Source of the DNA: Jilunia laotingensis
GTDB lineage: Bacteria; Bacteroidota; Bacteroidia; Bacteroidales; Bacteroidaceae
Direction: 5' to 3'
Length of the DNA stretch: 64,000 nucleotides
NCBI RefSeq assembly: GCF_014385165.1
Contig: NZ_JACRTF010000001.1
Location: 3,658,001-3,722,000, forward strand
Below are positions 16,661 to 24,415 of this stretch, in pieces; the stretch's first letter is position 1; each line of letters starts with the position of its first letter. The notes beneath the pieces are model-generated. The model was not told the DNA's origin. It did not search any database and saw only the letters and a list, made by a program, of their open reading frames with translations. The translations under genes were made by a program, and so were the position numbers.

Positions 16661-17669
16661 AGGACACGGAGACGACTCCTATAAATACCGATTGCCCATA
16701 ACGAGCAATTTTAGTTCGAATGTATACAATAAGGTTGACCTTGCCGGTCTGCACTGCCATCTCAGCCATCGTATGGCTGCGATATCGTCCTATCCCGAAC
16801 CTGAACCCTACTCGTTAGAGAGATGTTTGGCGGAACGGCATCGGCTTCCCGAGGCATCCGTCTGTGTCACCAACGGGGCTACGGAGGCTATCTATCTGAT
16901 AGCCCAGACTTTTCGTGGAACAAATACTGCCATTTGGATGCCTACCTTTAGCGAATATGCCGATGCTTGCCGGATGCACGGTCATCGGTTGACTTCTGTT
17001 TATGCATTGGATGATACTTTATCCGAAGAGGTACGCATGGTGTGGTTGTGCAATCCGAACAATCCTACGGGAGAGGTGCGTGACAAGGAGTATCTGAAGG
17101 AGTACATCAAGGCGCATTCCGAAGTATGTTTTGTTATCGACCAGTCTTATGAATATTTCACATTGCAGCCTCTTTTTAGCGCGGTGGAGGCAGCGGAGTT
17201 CCCGAATGTACTTTTGTTGCACTCCATGACCAAACGATATGCCATTCCGGGGCTGCGGCTCGGTTATATAACGGGCGATTCGGGATTGCTTTACCGGATT
17301 CGTACGAACCGGATGCCGTGGTCGGTCAACGGACTGGCTATCGAAGCCGGAATGTATCTATTGTCCCAAGGTATTCCGGGGGCTATCTCTATGGAGGAAT
17401 ATCTTAAGGAATGTACACGTCTGCGCCACAAGCTTGAATCGTTGGGCGGCCTTGAGGTATGGCCTACCGATACTCATTTCATGCTTGTCCGGTTGCGCTT
17501 CGGCAAAGCATCGGCATTGAAAGATTATCTGGCGAATGAGCATGGCATTCTTATCCGGGACGCATCCAACTTTGAAGGACTCAGTGAGGGGTTTTTCCGT
17601 ATAGCTACGCAAACTCCGGAGGAGAACGACCGGCTGGTGGAAGCTATCGGTAAGTGGTTTCAAATCTGA
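16653..17669 (+). CDS. cobD: L-threonine-O-3-phosphate decarboxylase (CobD), PLP-dependent
   Basis: The 338-residue fold-type I PLP enzyme makes (R)-1-amino-2-propanol phosphate for the nucleotide loop linker. It has VTNGATEAIYLIAQ for the cofactor phosphate, CNPNNPTGEV, the PLP Asp in VIDQSYEYF, the Schiff-base Lys in HSMTKRYAIPGLRLGYI, and an Arg near the C-terminus (FFRIATQTPEEN). Histidinol-phosphate aminotransferase is the closest look-alike; position between cobQ and cbiB decides the call. Confidence 0.9.
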   Translation: MIEGHGDDSYKYRLPITSNFSSNVYNKVDLAGLHCHLSHRMAAISSYPEPEPYSLERCLAERHRLPEASVCVTNGATEAIYLIAQTFRGTNTAIWMPTFSEYADACRMHGHRLTSVYALDDTLSEEVRMVWLCNPNNPTGEVRDKEYLKEYIKAHSEVCFVIDQSYEYFTLQPLFSAVEAAEFPNVLLLHSMTKRYAIPGLRLGYITGDSGLLYRIRTNRMPWSVNGLAIEAGMYLLSQGIPGAISMEEYLKECTRLRHKLESLGGLEVWPTDTHFMLVRLRFGKASALKDYLANEHGILIRDASNFEGLSEGFFRIATQTPEENDRLVEAIGKWFQI

Positions 17670-17705
17670 TATTAATTCATTAGAAGCAGATAAGGAGGGT
17701 GAAAG

Positions 17706-18698
17706 ATGGAAGAGTTGCTGCCGTTGATGATTGTTATTTTTATTATAGTTGCTTTACCTTTGGCGTTTGCTTGGTTGTGCGATCGTTTGTGGGGTGATCC
17801 TATGTGGCTGCCTCATCCGGTGGTACTTTTCGGCAAGATGATTTCTGGTGGCGAACATCTCTTGAACCGCGGTAATCACAGGCGGTTGAAAGGAGGCATA
17901 TTGGCCATAACTTATATTATACTGGTCTACGTTTCGACGGACTTATTTTTATCTTGGCTGTTGAGCGTTTGTTCAAAAGACGGGGGACTGCTATTGATAC
18001 TTGTGTTTCTTGTCAATGTCATTCTTATATTCTATTGTTTGGCAGGTACGACATTGATCCGTGAAGTCAGGATGGTCTTTGAGGCGGTAGACCGTTCTTT
18101 GGAAGAAGGCCGGAAACAGGTAGCGCGTATTGTGGGTAGGGATACTTCGGAACTTTCGGCACAGGAAGTACGTACGGCCGCTCTTGAAACGTTGGCGGAG
18201 AATCTGAGCGATGGGGTGATCGCACCGCTTTTCTGGTATGCTTTATTGGGTATTCCCGGTATGCTTGCCTACAAGATGGTGAATACGCTCGACTCGATGA
18301 TTGGATATAAAAATCAACGGTATATTCTTTTCGGGAGGGTGGCTGCGCGTATCGATGATGTGGCGAATTATCTGCCTGCCCGTTTGACCGCTTTTCTGAT
18401 GGTTATTGCCGGTGGGCGCATTTCGCTTTTTTCTTTTGTCCGGAAGTATGGCAGGCAACATGCCAGTCCTAATTCCGGCTATCCGGAAGCGGCTTTGGCT
18501 GGGATTCTGAAATGCCGTTTCGGAGGACCGCACAACTATTTTGGTGAAGAAGTCTGGAAGCCCTATATCGGTCATAATGACCGCCTGTTGACTACGGAAG
18601 ATATGAAAAAGGCGGTTTCCATCAATGAACGGGCGGAAACGATCATGGTCTTATTGACGATGGTGGTTCGGGTGACCTGTGCATTTCTATTCTTATGA
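17706..18698 (+). CDS. cbiB: Adenosylcobinamide-phosphate synthase (CbiB)
   Basis: This 330-residue inner-membrane protein attaches the aminopropanol (phosphate) arm to cobyric acid. It has family blocks CDRLWGDPMWLPHPVVLFGK near residue 25, LSDGVIAPLFWYALLGIPG in the middle, and NTLDSMIGYKNQRY and HASPNSGYPEAALAG after it, with about five spans. A strong GGAGGG-type Shine-Dalgarno lies before the ATG (17694-17702), which is unusual for Bacteroides. The 3' end overlaps the convergent cobC gene by 56 bases. Confidence 0.93.
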   Translation: MEELLPLMIVIFIIVALPLAFAWLCDRLWGDPMWLPHPVVLFGKMISGGEHLLNRGNHRRLKGGILAITYIILVYVSTDLFLSWLLSVCSKDGGLLLILVFLVNVILIFYCLAGTTLIREVRMVFEAVDRSLEEGRKQVARIVGRDTSELSAQEVRTAALETLAENLSDGVIAPLFWYALLGIPGMLAYKMVNTLDSMIGYKNQRYILFGRVAARIDDVANYLPARLTAFLMVIAGGRISLFSFVRKYGRQHASPNSGYPEAALAGILKCRFGGPHNYFGEEVWKPYIGHNDRLLTTEDMKKAVSINERAETIMVLLTMVVRVTCAFLFL

Positions 18699-19206
18699 CT
18701 TCCCCATAAGCCGGAATAGTACGGAAGGCTTCTTCCAATGGAATAATTCCCGCGTAGATTTGGGCACAGATCAATACGCCTCCGTGGGCAAAAACGGCAA
18801 CGCGCCGATGGTTACTGTGCATTAATTCATCCAGAAACTCAGACACCCTTTGCATTTGCATGCCAAAAGATTCTCCGTCGGTGGCTGCCACATGGAAATA
18901 ATCATTGTACCATTCTTCCAGTCTGGGATCGCGTATTTCATCAAATCTTTGCATCTCCCAGACTCCGAAATTCAATTCCATGAGCCGTTTGTCACGGATG
19001 GCTTCCGGGTAGCCGCAATAATCGGCTAAACGGGCGCAACGGCTCAGGGGACTCGTATATACCTTGTCAAATCGTTGATCTTTCAATTGTTCGGCAGTCA
19101 GGGCAGCTTCCTGCTCAAAACTGTCTTTCAAAGGAACGTCTGTCTGCCCATAACAGATGCCTTTGGGAACATCGACCGATGTATGGCGGATAAGAGTTAT
19201 TTCCAT
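18643..19206 (-). CDS. cobC: Alpha-ribazole-5'-phosphate phosphatase (CobC), histidine phosphatase family
   Basis: The 187-residue protein has the catalytic LIRHTSV (His8), SPLSRCARLADY, MELNFGVWE and the second His in AVFAHGGVLICAQ. The family removes phosphate from alpha-ribazole phosphate or from cobalamin 5'-phosphate. Its start overlaps the end of cobS by 10 bases, so it is the last gene of the cobU-cobT-cobS-cobC set, and its tail overlaps cbiB on the opposite strand. General phosphoglycerate mutase-like activity is the alternative, but the context favours CobC. Confidence 0.88.
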   Translation of the reverse strand: MEITLIRHTSVDVPKGICYGQTDVPLKDSFEQEAALTAEQLKDQRFDKVYTSPLSRCARLADYCGYPEAIRDKRLMELNFGVWEMQRFDEIRDPRLEEWYNDYFHVAATDGESFGMQMQRVSEFLDELMHSNHRRVAVFAHGGVLICAQIYAGIIPLEEAFRTIPAYGEVIRIEMHRSPEPPSSIRP

Positions 19207-19943
19207 TGCATAAAAATGACTATTCCTAAATAAAAAGATAATTCGCTAATGAGGAACATTGCCCCGCAGCAATCTCCCGTATAACCTTTTAACTTCCGTT
19301 TCATCAACCAACAAAGGCCGATCAATATCCCGACAGGAAATAATCCTGCCCCCCAGAGATCAGTCGGTAACAGGAACAGGAAGGGCACCGAGCCACTGAT
19401 GAAGCCGATGATCCACTCCGGTAAGGACATCCTGTTATATACGACTTTTGCTTTGCTTTCCTCTTCTTTACGGGCATACGGCAGATAGTTGATAAGCTGG
19501 GAGGAAGTAAATTTGCACCAGGGATCTCCGGTAAGCAGAATCAGGCAAGCCAGATGTAAGGGGATGGATATAAGCACTGTCCAGGATAACAGGAAATAGA
19601 GGATGAGTCCGATAACACCGTAGCTGCCGATATGCGAATCTTTCATGATAGAAAGAATCCGTTCTCGGGTAGTTCCTCCACCGAAGCCATCCAAAAAATC
19701 GGCCAATCCGTCTTCATGTAATGCCCCGGTGACCAAAAGACGGCTTATCAGGGCCATTAACATAGCCACAGGATAGGGGAGAACCTGTGCTGTCGACCAT
19801 AGTACGGCTACCATTATACCCCCAGTCAGCCACCCGGTTAATGCCCAGTAGGGCACTACATGTTTAAAACACTTTGCCGGAACTTCTTTCAACCTCCAGA
19901 AAGGCAGTCTTGTAAAAAATATGAAAGCCGCTAATAGATTCAT
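19197..19943 (-). CDS. cobS: Adenosylcobinamide-GDP ribazoletransferase (cobalamin synthase CobS)
   Basis: The 248-residue polytopic membrane enzyme joins AdoCbi-GDP with alpha-ribazole (phosphate). The signature LHEDGLADFLDGFGGGTTRERILSIMKDSHIGSYG, here quoted by its core HEDGLADFLDGF and DSHIGSYG, supplies the metal-binding acidic residues. About six hydrophobic spans are visible. It is coupled to cobC by a 10-base overlap and follows cobT after 92 bases of low-complexity, T-rich sequence. Confidence 0.93.
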   Translation of the reverse strand: MNLLAAFIFFTRLPFWRLKEVPAKCFKHVVPYWALTGWLTGGIMVAVLWSTAQVLPYPVAMLMALISRLLVTGALHEDGLADFLDGFGGGTTRERILSIMKDSHIGSYGVIGLILYFLLSWTVLISIPLHLACLILLTGDPWCKFTSSQLINYLPYARKEEESKAKVVYNRMSLPEWIIGFISGSVPFLFLLPTDLWGAGLFPVGILIGLCWLMKRKLKGYTGDCCGAMFLISELSFYLGIVIFMQWK

Positions 19944-20035
19944 GGCACCCGATTTTCGTTCTTATTTTTAATACCCATCTTTCCTTCTTTATTCTTCATT
20001 TTTCACTTTTTGTTTTTCACTCTTCGTCCCTCACT

Positions 20036-21073
20036 CTAAAAGTATTTCGTAATAGACGCATGTGCAAAGTTATCCATCTCATTAATCATACGTACGGCAG
20101 AATCTACGATGGGGTAAGCACAAATAGCCCCTGACCCTTCGCCTAAACGTAAGTCCAAGTTTAATAATGGTTTAACCCCCAATGCATCAAGCACTGATTT
20201 ATGACCGGATTCATCTCCGCAATGTCCGAAAATAGCATATTCCAGCACTTCGGGATAAAGTTTGGAGGCAGCCAATATGCAGTTAGTCATGATAAAGCCA
20301 TCTATCAGAATGACCATGTGAAGTTCTGCCGCCTGAAGCATCGCACCTACTGCCATCACCATTTCCAAACCTCCGAAGTAACAGAGAATATCTTCTGTGC
20401 TATGATCACCTTGATAATTGTCCAGTGCTTGCTTCAGCACATTATATTTATGACGGATACCTTCGTTGTCCAATCCGCTACCGGCACCAACACATTGTTC
20501 CAACGGGATATTTGTAAAACAAGTCATCCAAATCGAAGAGGACGAAGTATTGCCTATACCCATTTCGCCAAAACTGATCAGGTTGCACCCCTCTTCGTGT
20601 GAACGGTGTACTATTTCTGCACCGCGTTCTATGCAGAGATCCATCTCTTCTTTTGTCATGGCTGCTTCATGCAGATAATTTCTTGTACTTTTACGTACTT
20701 TCATATCGATGATACCCTTTTCGTAAGGGAGGTCATAATCTACTCCGGCATCCACAATCTTTAATTCAAACCCATGTTGCCGGCAAAGGAAATTAATTCC
20801 CGCACCTCCATGCAGGAAATTGCTGATCTGTTGCCAGGTGATTTCTTTGGGCGAGAGGCTCACTCCTTCGTCAACTATCCCGTGATCGGCAGCGAAGATG
20901 ATATTCTGTGGATTTTTCAGCATAGGATTCAGTGTTTGCTGTATCAATCCTATTTGTAAGGCTAGTTCCTCCAGTCTGCCCAATGATCCTTTAGGTTTCG
21001 TCAAGTTATTAATCTTGTCAATAAGTGCTTCACGGATAGCTTTGTCGGGACTTGTTATATTAAATGTTTTCAT
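20036..21073 (-). CDS. cobT: Nicotinate-nucleotide-dimethylbenzimidazole phosphoribosyltransferase (CobT)
   Basis: The 345-residue cytoplasmic enzyme activates the lower-ligand base to its alpha-riboside phosphate. Visible blocks are [60 protein letters not shown] and the catalytic Glu region [16 protein letters not shown]. Length and order match the family. It lies between cobU and cobS on the same strand. No lower-ligand synthesis genes (such as bluB or bza) are visible here, so base supply may come from outside. Confidence 0.95.
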   Translation of the reverse strand: MKTFNITSPDKAIREALIDKINNLTKPKGSLGRLEELALQIGLIQQTLNPMLKNPQNIIFAADHGIVDEGVSLSPKEITWQQISNFLHGGAGINFLCRQHGFELKIVDAGVDYDLPYEKGIIDMKVRKSTRNYLHEAAMTKEEMDLCIERGAEIVHRSHEEGCNLISFGEMGIGNTSSSSIWMTCFTNIPLEQCVGAGSGLDNEGIRHKYNVLKQALDNYQGDHSTEDILCYFGGLEMVMAVGAMLQAAELHMVILIDGFIMTNCILAASKLYPEVLEYAIFGHCGDESGHKSVLDALGVKPLLNLDLRLGEGSGAICAYPIVDSAVRMINEMDNFAHASITKYF

Positions 21074-21165
21074 GGTCGTTATTTAATAGTATAAGAATTA
21101 TTATTTTATTTGTGAGTGAAAAGTATGCAACCCATCGGTTTCCCGCTTTTTATTTATATTCCCGG

Positions 21166-21675
21166 TTACTTAACATTTACCGGAATTCCGGTAACCATTA
21201 ATATAACCTTATCGGCTTGTGCAGCAATGTACTGGTTCATCCATCCCTGCATATCTGTAAACTTGCGTTGAACTTCATTCTCCGAGGTACCACCCATACC
21301 TATTTCATTCGTAACAAATATAAAGGTAGCATTTTGCTTGGTAAAACGGGAAAACTCTTCTTTAGCGGCTGTTAGTGCTTTATCGATATCTGCATCAAGG
21401 TCGAAAAAGAAATTAGTACACCATAATGTCACGCAATCGATCAGAATGACCCGTCCTTCCAGCTGATGGCGGCTCAGTTCCTTTTCTTCCTCTATGTTTG
21501 TCCATTCCGGGCCCCTGTTCGCCTGATGGCGGAGTACCCTTTGACGAAATTCTTCATCCCAAATACGCGATGTAGCCATATAAACCGGATTGGGTGAAAG
21601 GGATAATGCCAGTTTCTCGGCATAACTGCTTTTCCCTGAGCGCGCTCCTCCGGTGATGAGTATAATTTGTCTCAT
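21166..21675 (-). CDS. cobU: Adenosylcobinamide kinase / adenosylcobinamide-phosphate guanylyltransferase (CobU)
   Basis: The 169-residue bifunctional enzyme phosphorylates adenosylcobinamide and converts it to the GDP form. It opens with the P-loop ILITGGARSGKSSYAEKLA, has YMATSRIWDEEFRQRVLRH with the guanylylated His region, and VTNEIGMGGTSENE later. It is the promoter-proximal gene of the minus-strand nucleotide-loop set, transcribed divergently from tRNA-Gly. The kinase half also allows salvage of imported cobinamide. Confidence 0.94.
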   Translation of the reverse strand: MRQIILITGGARSGKSSYAEKLALSLSPNPVYMATSRIWDEEFRQRVLRHQANRGPEWTNIEEEKELSRHQLEGRVILIDCVTLWCTNFFFDLDADIDKALTAAKEEFSRFTKQNATFIFVTNEIGMGGTSENEVQRKFTDMQGWMNQYIAAQADKVILMVTGIPVNVK

Positions 21676-21758
21676 GTGTATCTTTTATTTTACGGGAAGC
21701 AAATGTACATGATTATTTTCTATTTCTCTTTTTTCTTGCATTTTTTCTGCCTATAACC

Positions 21759-21788
21759 TTGCTTTTTCCAAAACAATCCCTACCTTTG
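21759..21788 (+). promoter_or_regulatory. Promoter of tRNA-Gly
   Basis: TTG (21759-21761) and TACCTTTG (21781-21788) are 19 bases apart, matching the Bacteroidota -33/-7 pattern. The -7 box ends 30 bases before the mature tRNA. Confidence 0.75.
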
Positions 21789-21818
21789 CATCCGTATTTT
21801 AAATGATTTTAATGTAAT

Positions 21819-21891
21819 GCGGTAGTAGCTCAGTTGGTAGAGCATCAGCTTCCCAAGCTGAGGGTCACGAGTTCGAGTCTCGCTTACCGCT
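21819..21891 (+). tRNA. tRNA-Gly (anticodon CCC)
   Basis: The sequence folds into a cloverleaf: acceptor GCGGTAG with TTACCGC (one G-U pair), D arm GCTC-AGTTGGTAGA-GC, anticodon stem TCAGC/GCTGA around the loop TTCCCAA (anticodon CCC), and T arm ACGAG-TTCGAGT-CTCGC. The last T-stem pair is an A-C mismatch. The CCA end is not fully encoded. The 3' half is next to integrase remains, as expected for an integration site. Confidence 0.93.
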
Positions 21892-21899
21892 CCCTGTAT

Positions 21900-21937
21900 A
21901 AAACGCCTAAAACGCTCGTTATTAGGCGTTTTCTTTT
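21900..21937 (+). terminator. Rho-independent terminator after tRNA-Gly
   Basis: AAAACGCCTAA (21900-21910) pairs with TTAGGCGTTTT (21922-21932), and the second arm runs into TTCTTTTT. Confidence 0.85.
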
Positions 21938-22009
21938 TACCTATTTATGTTTTTTGTCCGTGCTTTTACGTACATTCTCAGTTGAATTGTTGACATATAA
22001 TTTACGGCA

Positions 22010-22312
22010 ATGGCTACATTTAACCCCGAAGTCCAGAATAAACGCGCTGATGGTACGTATAACGTCCGTATTAGAATTACTCACAATTGGATAGTTCGGT
22101 AATTATCTAGAATATATACGTAACAGATGAAGACCTAACGCGAAGCCTTAAAATAAAAAAACGAAGAATATTAGATCAGTGCGAAGATTTAGTACGTCAA
22201 TGCCGCAAGGCGTGTAACAATCTGGGATACTTTAGAGATCGGAGACCTAGTAGGTAAGTTAAAAGATAGGGAAGTTTGCTATAGCAAAAAGGTTATTGAT
22301 ATATTTGCATAA
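22010..22312 (+). pseudogene. Degenerate tyrosine-recombinase (integrase) N-terminal fragment
   Basis: From the ATG at 22010 one reads MATFNPEVQNKRADGTYNVR and then RIRITHN, the N-terminal arm-binding start of Bacteroides phage/conjugative-element integrases, up to a stop at 22100-22102. The same protein continues in another frame (IYVTDEDLTRSLKIKKRRIL, then DQCEDLVRQCRKACNNLG) and a third frame (EIGDLVGKLKDREV) before ending. The catalytic C-terminal domain is missing. At least two frameshifts and a 3' deletion show it is dead. Its place 120 bases after tRNA-Gly indicates a decayed integrated element. Confidence 0.82.
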
Positions 22313-22358
22313 TTACAATATTGTTATTGTCTTTGTAGAGTCAAAAAACAAAAGCATT

Positions 22359-22484
22359 ATGAGTGATAAACCGGTTAGTAAAGAAAGGAAAAGGCTCGAA
22401 AGAGAATTATTGTTCTACCTTCGTTACTACAAAGAATTAAAAGCCAGAGGTCATTACCAAAAAGAATTTGGATTATCAGATTGA
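22359..22484 (+). CDS. Small element-derived protein, probably frameshifted
   Basis: The ORF from the ATG at 22359 encodes 41 residues (MSDKPVSKERKRLERELLFY and on to a charged helix). The ORF could start at 22296, but that extension is the tail of the integrase relic. Shifting frame near 22453 gives ITKKNLDYQIDKLTEKLKEM ending at 22518, which continues the coiled-coil character and runs closer to the next gene. I infer a single-base frameshift in an originally 50-55-residue protein. Family unknown; it is of the kind found in mobile elements. Confidence 0.45.
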   Translation: MSDKPVSKERKRLERELLFYLRYYKELKARGHYQKEFGLSD

Positions 22485-22563
22485 TAAGTTGACCGAAAAG
22501 CTTAAAGAAATGGATTAATAAACCGCCTCCCTTGAAATATAGGGAGGCTTAATCAGAGTAATT

Positions 22564-22956
22564 ATGAAAGCGGATATAGAAAGATTAAAAGAACGTTTTG
22601 TCAATGCCATTACCGATGCTGAGATTGAAGCTATAGATAAGGAAGTCAAATCCCTTGTGGATAGAGATATTGATAGGTTCTCCGAGGGCATGTTAGAATG
22701 TATTAAGGATACCAACAAAGAAGCCGATGAACTGTTATTGAGAGACAAGTTGGAATCTGTGCTTCCTTTTATTTCGGTTTCAGCCCTTGTTAAGACTTAC
22801 TTTAAGAAATCACCACAATGGTTTTACCAGCGTCTAAACGGTAGCCTTGTGAATGGTAAGCCTGTCAAGTTCAATGAAGGTGAGCTTAAAATATTATCCA
22901 CAGCATTGAACGATATAGGGAAGAAGATAACCCAAGCTGCTGCTTTTGTTTTTTGA
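22564..22956 (+). CDS. DUF5053-like small protein (mobile-element associated)
   Basis: The 130-residue protein has a helical N-terminal part (1-75) and a C-terminal block with VKTYFKKSPQWFYQRLNGSL, then VNGKPVKFNEGELKIL and ALNDIGKKI. That block resembles DUF5053 proteins and short helix-turn-helix-like modules common in Bacteroides phages and integrative elements. It follows the integrase relic and the frameshifted small ORF and is followed by a clear terminator. It looks intact. Function is unknown; family assignment is from memory of the motif. Confidence 0.6.
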   Translation: MKADIERLKERFVNAITDAEIEAIDKEVKSLVDRDIDRFSEGMLECIKDTNKEADELLLRDKLESVLPFISVSALVKTYFKKSPQWFYQRLNGSLVNGKPVKFNEGELKILSTALNDIGKKITQAAAFVF

Positions 22957-22978
22957 CGATTACTAAGTATTGGCTTGT

Positions 22979-23007
22979 AGCCCTGCCTGAAAAGGTGGGG
23001 CTTTTTT
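22979..23007 (+). terminator. Rho-independent terminator after the DUF5053-like gene
   Basis: AGCCCTGCCT pairs with AGGTGGGGCT around GAAA and is followed by six T residues. Confidence 0.85.
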
Positions 23008-23128
23008 GTGCATGTTTAATAACAAAAAGAATCTTTGTCCCACTGTTGTACCTTTGTTATGTATAAGGGTAGTGGGTAATATTTAAATTAGATTGACAAA
23101 CCTTTTTGTATCGAAAGTAAAATAACTG

Positions 23129-23851
23129 TTAATTACCTGGAGTCATCGGTTCTAAATCAAAGCCACCAGTCATGTCATTAAAAAAGTAGTATTTGCCATT
23201 TTCTAGGCCTAGTCCTGCGGTATGTATTAATATTACTTTATCATTTTTTCTTGTTATTTCTATATATGAAGTTTCATAAGAAGGAAGTTTTGTTACGAAA
23301 CCATAAAAATATCCGTCAATGGATTGTAAATAGTCGTCTATGGTAGTATAAATATTTTGGGCGTAATAACGAACTTTTTTTATATCCTTTGCATTAAAGA
23401 ATATTAGTGAACAATTGTATCCCGCTTTTATATTGATATTTTCGGTGCTTTTATTTATTTCGATATTATCGTTAAAGGAGAGTACCAAAGAATCCATTAC
23501 ATAATGTAACTGACTTTTATTGACTGATTCTCCATCAACAATGTAATTGCCTTCAGTTAGTCTGATCAGACTCTTATCATTCCATATTCCAGATACTTTT
23601 GTCATTTGTTTTGTTTCCTCGTTAGTAAAAGTAATATAATAATGCTTAGGTGTTATTTCTCTTGTCTTGATATGATCTTCAAAGAATTTGTTATAAATCT
23701 CATCATTGACGGTATTTCTTGTCATGCATCCGGAAGAGAAAGAGTAGTCTATTGTAAACACTACTTTTGGAGATTGTCTTATTTCATCTTCTCTACATGA
23801 TTGAAGAAGAAATACAGTGAAAACTGTTGTTAGAATAAATAAATTTTTCAT
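23129..23851 (-). CDS. Lipoprotein of unknown function, AT-rich
   Basis: The 240-residue protein has a signal peptide with a lipobox at LLQSC (Cys19) followed by REDE, so it is an exported lipoprotein. Predicted beta strands dominate the rest, with SFSSGCMTRN after a short linker. The base composition is clearly more AT-rich than the cobalamin genes, like the relic genes next to it, suggesting that it belongs to the transferred segment. No family is recognised. It has a 564-bp upstream region without other genes. Confidence 0.7.
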   Translation of the reverse strand: MKNLFILTTVFTVFLLQSCREDEIRQSPKVVFTIDYSFSSGCMTRNTVNDEIYNKFFEDHIKTREITPKHYYITFTNEETKQMTKVSGIWNDKSLIRLTEGNYIVDGESVNKSQLHYVMDSLVLSFNDNIEINKSTENINIKAGYNCSLIFFNAKDIKKVRYYAQNIYTTIDDYLQSIDGYFYGFVTKLPSYETSYIEITRKNDKVILIHTAGLGLENGKYYFFNDMTGGFDLEPMTPGN

Positions 23852-24415
23852 TTGTATACTATTAAATTTTTATTAGATAATACATTGCTTTTTTCTATAT
23901 GGGAATGATTAAATCAATCAGAGAAGAATATTTTTCTATATATAATATTAAACTCAGAATACATTTCTATACGTTATAGAGAGGATGTTTTTAATGGCAT
24001 TCACAATTGTTTAAGTAAATATTGACTAATCGCAAATATAGGTAGTTTTTTTATTATAAACAACTGTTTCTTAGAGATTATTATGAAAAGAGATTTCAAA
24101 GTCATTAACATAAAATGAAAGAGTTTGATTTTTACTGTTACGATTGGATTATAAAAGGAAATCGCTTTCTCCATAGCAGAATAATGTAGAATTTATTAAT
24201 TATAAGTGGAATGTTAAAAATAAGTATTTAAAATCGTTATATGAGGTTTTGCTCTCTTTGGTTTAGGAATCAAAGAACCGGTGAAGTAAGGCATCACTCA
24301 TACATAACAACTTTCATTGTCAAAATAATATAGAAGAATAGACATACTAAAGCCTATTTTTAGTATTTTTGCGCCTGTTTTAGCGAATCAGGAAAATTTT
24401 AAATACAATAATATA
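23852..24415. other. AT-rich intergenic region without recognisable genes
   Basis: This 564-bp stretch has no plausible coding frame, RNA gene or long repeat that I can see apart from the proS promoter box near its right end. Its composition resembles the relic segment, and it may contain the lost right end of the element. I found no copy of the tRNA-Gly 3' end in it. Confidence 0.5.
24364..24371 (+). promoter_or_regulatory. Promoter -7 box of proS
   Basis: TATTTTTG matches TAnnTTTG and lies 44 bases before the proS ATG. Confidence 0.6.

Noticed and set aside
24250..24415. Right attachment site (copy of tRNA-Gly 3' end)
   Set aside because: No recognisable copy of the T-arm/acceptor sequence was found by eye up to the proS start.
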